Shown: piece by piece, positions 60,771 to 64,000 of the stretch
How positions within the stretch are numbered: the first letter of the stretch is position 1
Layout: each line of letters starts with the position of its first letter
From: Psychromarinibacter halotolerans
Lineage (GTDB): Bacteria; Pseudomonadota; Alphaproteobacteria; Rhodobacterales; Rhodobacteraceae
Reading direction: 5' to 3'
Length of the DNA: 64,000 bases
NCBI RefSeq assembly: GCF_029168315.1
Contig: NZ_JARGYD010000003.1
Span: forward strand, 186,001-250,000
Position numbers and translations under genes: made by a program
Notes under the pieces: model-generated
Database searches by the model: none
Seen by the model: the letters and a program-made list of their open reading frames with translations, nothing else
Told to the model about the DNA's origin: nothing

Positions 60771-61751
60771 CTATTCGCCATTCGAAGACAGTATAGAGGT
60801 CAGTGTGGCATGAGAGATGGACACAAATTCAGTCAGATCGAGATCGAACCTTACATTATCAATCGGAGTTTTCGGAGAAATCTCTGGAACAGGAAGATCG
60901 GTCGCATCGAAAACTGCAAGTGATGTACCATCTGGGAATGCACTCAACCTCATTGAATTGCGGTAGATATCCTGCCCGCCCTTCATCAAACATTGACGCA
61001 AGAACGATGCGCGCAATTCTGTTTCTATGATCTGGGAATAAATTTCCTCCATCAACTCCGCTGTGGTGGATCCAGAGTTCAATTCGACCAAATTGAGTGA
61101 CGCAATATAGACCTGAAAGTCGTCATTTGGCCGAAGCTGATCGAGAGAAAACCGATGCTTCCTCCTTGAACTTGTAGTCGTTTTGACCTCAAGAACAGCC
61201 CCACTAGTCACGAAGTCATACTTAGCCATCTTGTGGCTGCACCAGCAGCGAACAGCAGATTCAACATTGTCCGCACACGATAGTATGTACAGTTCACCCC
61301 AAAGGCCGACAATGTCTCTATCCGCACCCCCGATCTTCTTGAACAGGTTTGCAAGCTCTTGAATACTAGAGGCAATATCTCGATTTGAAAAAGGTGCACG
61401 GGCACTATTAAAAGTCTCTTCGAGGACCAATAACAGCATCCGAACAATGTCTGGGTCATTCTCGCGTAGACTGACAATGGTGTAGATACCTGAAGCACTC
61501 GCACCGTCTGCCGCGTCAATGGTACAATCTCTGGAAAAATGGGCAGAAATAGAGCGTAATTCGATATCGCTTCTATGATCATCCAGACGCGCGGTGAAGA
61601 GCAACGATGGGTACGCTTCGCCATCCACAGACAGCCACAACGAGGAGTCGGAATTCAGCGGTTGACCAAAGAGTTGATCACACCCTTCGGGGAAGTCACT
61701 AACAAGCTTCACGTAGGTCTCGAAAAGCACTTCCGCTACCTTTCGATCCAC
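60771..61751 (-). CDS. DUF4420 family protein, PD-(D/E)XK nuclease-like (MzaC-like)
   Basis: 326 residues. The nuclease-like core has an early Glu in IVGLWGELYIL near residue 150 and YDFVTSGAVLEVKTTTS near 180, i.e. D...E-V-K, the standard PD-(D/E)XK metal site. The plan (N-terminal beta region, core, C-terminal tail) matches DUF4420. It begins with GTG inside the end of the Z1 gene (16-nt overlap), so the two are co-translated. Z1 plus DUF4420 is the core pair of MZA-type phage-defence systems. Confidence 0.82.
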   Translation of the reverse strand: MDRKVAEVLFETYVKLVSDFPEGCDQLFGQPLNSDSSLWLSVDGEAYPSLLFTARLDDHRSDIELRSISAHFSRDCTIDAADGASASGIYTIVSLRENDPDIVRMLLLVLEETFNSARAPFSNRDIASSIQELANLFKKIGGADRDIVGLWGELYILSCADNVESAVRCWCSHKMAKYDFVTSGAVLEVKTTTSSRRKHRFSLDQLRPNDDFQVYIASLNLVELNSGSTTAELMEEIYSQIIETELRASFLRQCLMKGGQDIYRNSMRLSAFPDGTSLAVFDATDLPVPEISPKTPIDNVRFDLDLTEFVSISHATLTSILSSNGE

Positions 61752-63937
61752 ACGCGCTCCATGAGATGATCAGGAACATGAACGGCCAATGTGGGCACAT
61801 CCCTGATCATCCGCTTCTTGTCAGAAGTCTGGATATCATATCGGTGGAGTTGGAAGGTTATCTTCTCCGCAGATACAAGTGCTCTGGCGCCTGGATAGTT
61901 TGTATTTGCGTTAGCACCTTGGAAGAGGTTCTTGATCTTTGGCGGGGTCGTATTCCCAAGGGTGCGGACGGCATCAACGTCTGACCAAGGCCCTGAAAAA
62001 GCATAGAAGCTACAGGTCAAATCGGGCTCTTCGTTCGCCAGGCGCTCAAGCCCTAGCAGAAGTGCAGAATGCTGCAGGTTGTCGTCCGGCCACTTGTAGC
62101 GAAGCTGTCCAATCCTAGGGAGCAAGTCGGCGAGCTTGATACTATCGCTAAATGCTGGAACCAACTGTTTGTCGTTCCATCCAGGTTCAGCGTAACTCTG
62201 AAAATCAAAGTCAGCGATAACGCTATCAACGACATCGCGGTTCTCCGAAACTATCTCCGAGTCATCGAACGGATGGTCAGGGACAACCCAACCACCACGG
62301 CCTTTGGATTGATACATTTCCAGAAGTATAACGGAACTGCGAGTTGGCTTCAGGCTTTGGTCGAGGAAGTAGGTGCGCCTCCAGTCCTTCAGTGTCTTAT
62401 CTTGCGCCAGATGGTATCGAATTGAGCCACGGATGGACTCCTCGTGCTTCACGTAGTCAGTGAAGGCATCGATATTCTCTGCAGTCAGATAAATTCGGCA
62501 AAGGCCTAGGTAGCCTCGTTTGTAACCAAAAAAACGAGCCCGCTGCTGAATGTTGTCAGCGTTACCCACGCCCGTTGATCGAGGCATGTAGCTTACCGTC
62601 AGGCCTTCGACTGTGAACCCCCTATCAAGCCCGATACCGCCGACCAAAATCCAGCTATACTCACCCTTCCAATCTACGCTTGGGATGCGGTTCTTTTCCC
62701 GTGTGTTAAGTTCAACCACAGCAGTCTCCTCGATGGCATCGAAGAGAACAGAGAACACATCCGCAAAGGTGAATGATGTTTCGTACGTCTTGAAGAGCTC
62801 TTTCGCAGAAATTTCGAAGGCGTCTACCAAGTCGGCATAGTCTTCGTGGTCTTCATCCTGGAGTATGATCGACCAATTCTTCTTAGTCTGCTTCACCCAC
62901 CGCGCAAACATCAGATGCTCATCTTTCGGCACTGCAGGATGAATCATCATCGAGCGATTACGCCCGTTCTGATAGTCCTCTTCCAACAAGCCTATCGCTA
63001 CACCTACAAAATAGTGACGAAGCGCAGCAAGTAGACTGTTGGGCGGCTCAATGGGCGGGTCGTTCTTGTCAGGTACATCGCCAAACGGAATTGGTTCAAT
63101 GTACTTGCTTGCACCGTCAACAAAGAACTCCTGTCCTCCCACATACATGCTACCAGGGGTCAAAACGCATCCAAAGTCGGGCGAAAGGGTATCAATCCGA
63201 CTGATTAACAGCGGAGCTTGCGGAGTGGCGGTGTAGAGCAAGTAGCTATGATGGGGAAATAGTTTTCGCAAACCCATGATCCGCGAGTATGTAGTACTCT
63301 CTTCATCTTGCTTTGCCCTGGTATTAATTCCAGCCTGATCTCCTTCGTCGTCGATAATAAGCGTCGGCACATCCGAAAGATCAGATTTTGAAAGTAACTT
63401 CGAAAGGTTGTCTAAGTGCTGGTGCTGCTTCATCGAAACGATGAGGATAGTTCGTGCACGCGGACTACCCCGCCGCCATTTGGCGAGTTCCATGTTCACG
63501 CGATCAAGCTCGCTTTGCTGAAAACCTTTCTGCTGCGTGGAAAACAACTTCCAATCGCGCGTAGCATCAATATCGAGGTCTTCCTTCAGGCGCGCGTGAG
63601 ACTGCTCAACAAGATTATTGGTGGTCCCAGCCAACAAGATTACAAGGCGGTACTTGTTGTCTCGGGCTAGCGCAGCAAGGCCTGTGAAGGAGAGTGTCTT
63701 GCCGCTTTGCACATAGCCGATGACAAGACCTGTATTGGTCTTCCCCGCCACGTTCGGATTAATGCAGTCGCCAAGAATTTTAGTCGTTTCCTCAGAGAGT
63801 CTATCTTTCTCTTCTTGGGACAACGCACTGCTCGCTTCCAGCATATCACCGAAGGAACTACCCTGCACAGGGTTCCAGCCCCCGCGCCCCAATGGTGCAG
63901 TGGGAGCAACCTTAATAACGCTCGTTTTACTAGTCAT
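61736..63937 (-). CDS. Z1-domain superfamily II helicase/ATPase (MzaB-like)
   Basis: 733 residues with helicase motifs: Walker A GLVIGYVQSGKT near residue 76, Walker B TLIIDDEGDQ near 195, and motif III YTATPQAP near 240. The Z1 domain follows, with YSWILVGGIGLDRGFTVEGL and ADNIQQRARFFGYKRGY, whose QQRARFFG corresponds to helicase motif VI. Z1 proteins occur in predicted modification-like defence operons with MutL/MORC-type ATPases. The start overlaps an upstream gene at the window edge. Confidence 0.9.
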   Translation of the reverse strand: MTSKTSVIKVAPTAPLGRGGWNPVQGSSFGDMLEASSALSQEEKDRLSEETTKILGDCINPNVAGKTNTGLVIGYVQSGKTLSFTGLAALARDNKYRLVILLAGTTNNLVEQSHARLKEDLDIDATRDWKLFSTQQKGFQQSELDRVNMELAKWRRGSPRARTILIVSMKQHQHLDNLSKLLSKSDLSDVPTLIIDDEGDQAGINTRAKQDEESTTYSRIMGLRKLFPHHSYLLYTATPQAPLLISRIDTLSPDFGCVLTPGSMYVGGQEFFVDGASKYIEPIPFGDVPDKNDPPIEPPNSLLAALRHYFVGVAIGLLEEDYQNGRNRSMMIHPAVPKDEHLMFARWVKQTKKNWSIILQDEDHEDYADLVDAFEISAKELFKTYETSFTFADVFSVLFDAIEETAVVELNTREKNRIPSVDWKGEYSWILVGGIGLDRGFTVEGLTVSYMPRSTGVGNADNIQQRARFFGYKRGYLGLCRIYLTAENIDAFTDYVKHEESIRGSIRYHLAQDKTLKDWRRTYFLDQSLKPTRSSVILLEMYQSKGRGGWVVPDHPFDDSEIVSENRDVVDSVIADFDFQSYAEPGWNDKQLVPAFSDSIKLADLLPRIGQLRYKWPDDNLQHSALLLGLERLANEEPDLTCSFYAFSGPWSDVDAVRTLGNTTPPKIKNLFQGANANTNYPGARALVSAEKITFQLHRYDIQTSDKKRMIRDVPTLAVHVPDHLMERVWIER

Positions 63938-64000
63938 TCATCGTTCTCTTGGACATTTGGTTTTTTAGAATTTCATTGGTGTAGCGGCGGATTACTGTAG
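63930..64000 (-). CDS. C-terminal end of a further upstream gene of the Z1 operon (partial)
   Basis: Reading leftward from the window edge, one frame is open for 22 codons (TVIRRYTNEILKNQMSK, then RTMND) and ends in TAG inside the Z1 start codons, an 8-nt overlap. In MZA-type operons the gene before Z1 encodes a MutL/MORC-like GHKL ATPase. The short tail seen cannot confirm that, but the overlap shows a co-transcribed gene is likely. Confidence 0.5.
   Translation of the reverse strand, partial: TVIRRYTNEILKNQMSKRTMND

Larger units (their letters stand above)
52791..64000 (+). mobile_element. Mobilizable integrated element with anti-restriction and defence cargo (right end outside window)
   Basis: Contents in order: integrase tail, possible oriT, MobC-like protein, relaxase, small membrane protein, small conserved-type protein, SIR2-like protein, ArdC with a small partner, ParB-like/nuclease pair, DUF4420, Z1. 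Several parts (54.9-57.0 and 58.6-64.0 kb) are visibly more AT-rich than the chromosome before 52 kb. No type IV secretion genes are seen, so transfer would need a helper. The left limit is inferred from the integrase tail; no matching right end is in view. Confidence 0.65.

Noticed and set aside
1..64000. CRISPR arrays, rRNA operons or intact insertion sequences
   Set aside because: No regularly spaced repeats, rRNA-like sequence or complete transposase with terminal repeats was seen.

Overview
The window is high-GC DNA with alphaproteobacterial gene content: tripartite tricarboxylate (TTT), TRAP and ABC solute transporters, many FCD-GntR, IclR and LysR regulators, and short-chain dehydrogenases. 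Together these suggest a Rhodobacteraceae/Roseobacter-type chromosome. About 52 kb is catabolic and redox metabolism. The last 11 kb has a different, more AT-rich character and is a mobile element with defence cargo.

Layout. 1-8.5 kb: TTT transporter genes, including two TctA genes meeting tail to tail, with a DapA-family aldolase/synthase, an IclR regulator, an RraA-family aldolase, an FCD-GntR regulator and an SDR; this looks like a sugar-acid or carboxylate pathway. 8.5-11.3 kb: two AhpD/CMD-fold proteins and a class V aminotransferase in one operon. 11.5-24.2 kb: an oxidoreductase cluster (aldo/keto reductase, SDR, F420-type NADP oxidoreductase, cupins, MFS exporter, periplasmic CMD protein, soluble sugar dehydrogenase, cyclophilin-like protein, hydrolase, two-subunit molybdenum hydroxylase) around one LysR gene. 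Seven intergenic copies of one dyad, TTGATGA-N7-TCATG-like, lie 84-129 nt ahead of its transcription units, so it looks like a local LysR regulon. 24.3-26.2 kb: Fe-superoxide dismutase, a cysteine-motif regulator and a group III truncated haemoglobin. 26.2-29.2 kb: an Asp/Glu-racemase-family protein, an M24 peptidase and a diaminopropionate-ammonia-lyase-like enzyme, translationally coupled. 29.9-35.9 kb: a phosphoribosyltransferase, an NMT1-type ABC importer, a RutB-like amidohydrolase, a GntR regulator and an alpha/beta hydrolase, suggesting uptake and opening of a pyrimidine-like compound. 36-42 kb: AbrB permease, GMC oxidoreductase, aldehyde dehydrogenase, SDR. 42-52 kb: LysR, TRAP transporter, FAD monooxygenase, Asp/Glu racemase-family protein, aldehyde dehydrogenase, deacetylase-fold protein and amidase in one tight operon.

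A decayed tyrosine-integrase tail plus its 3' flank occurs twice in direct orientation, ungapped at a constant offset of 23,440 bases (29.4 and 52.9 kb). The pair brackets the 29.5-52.8 kb catabolic region, which suggests stepwise island integration. The second copy starts a mobilizable element with a MobC-like protein and relaxase, a possible oriT and ArdC anti-restriction protein. Its cargo is a SIR2-like protein between two direct-repeat hairpins, a ParB-like/PD-(D/E)XK-like gene pair, and, convergently, DUF4420 and Z1 helicase genes with the end of a third gene at the window edge. Z1 plus DUF4420 is the core of MZA-type defence. The expected AIPR gene is absent where DUF4420 ends, and the ParB-like/nuclease pair stands there instead. 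That is the best candidate here for an undescribed system.
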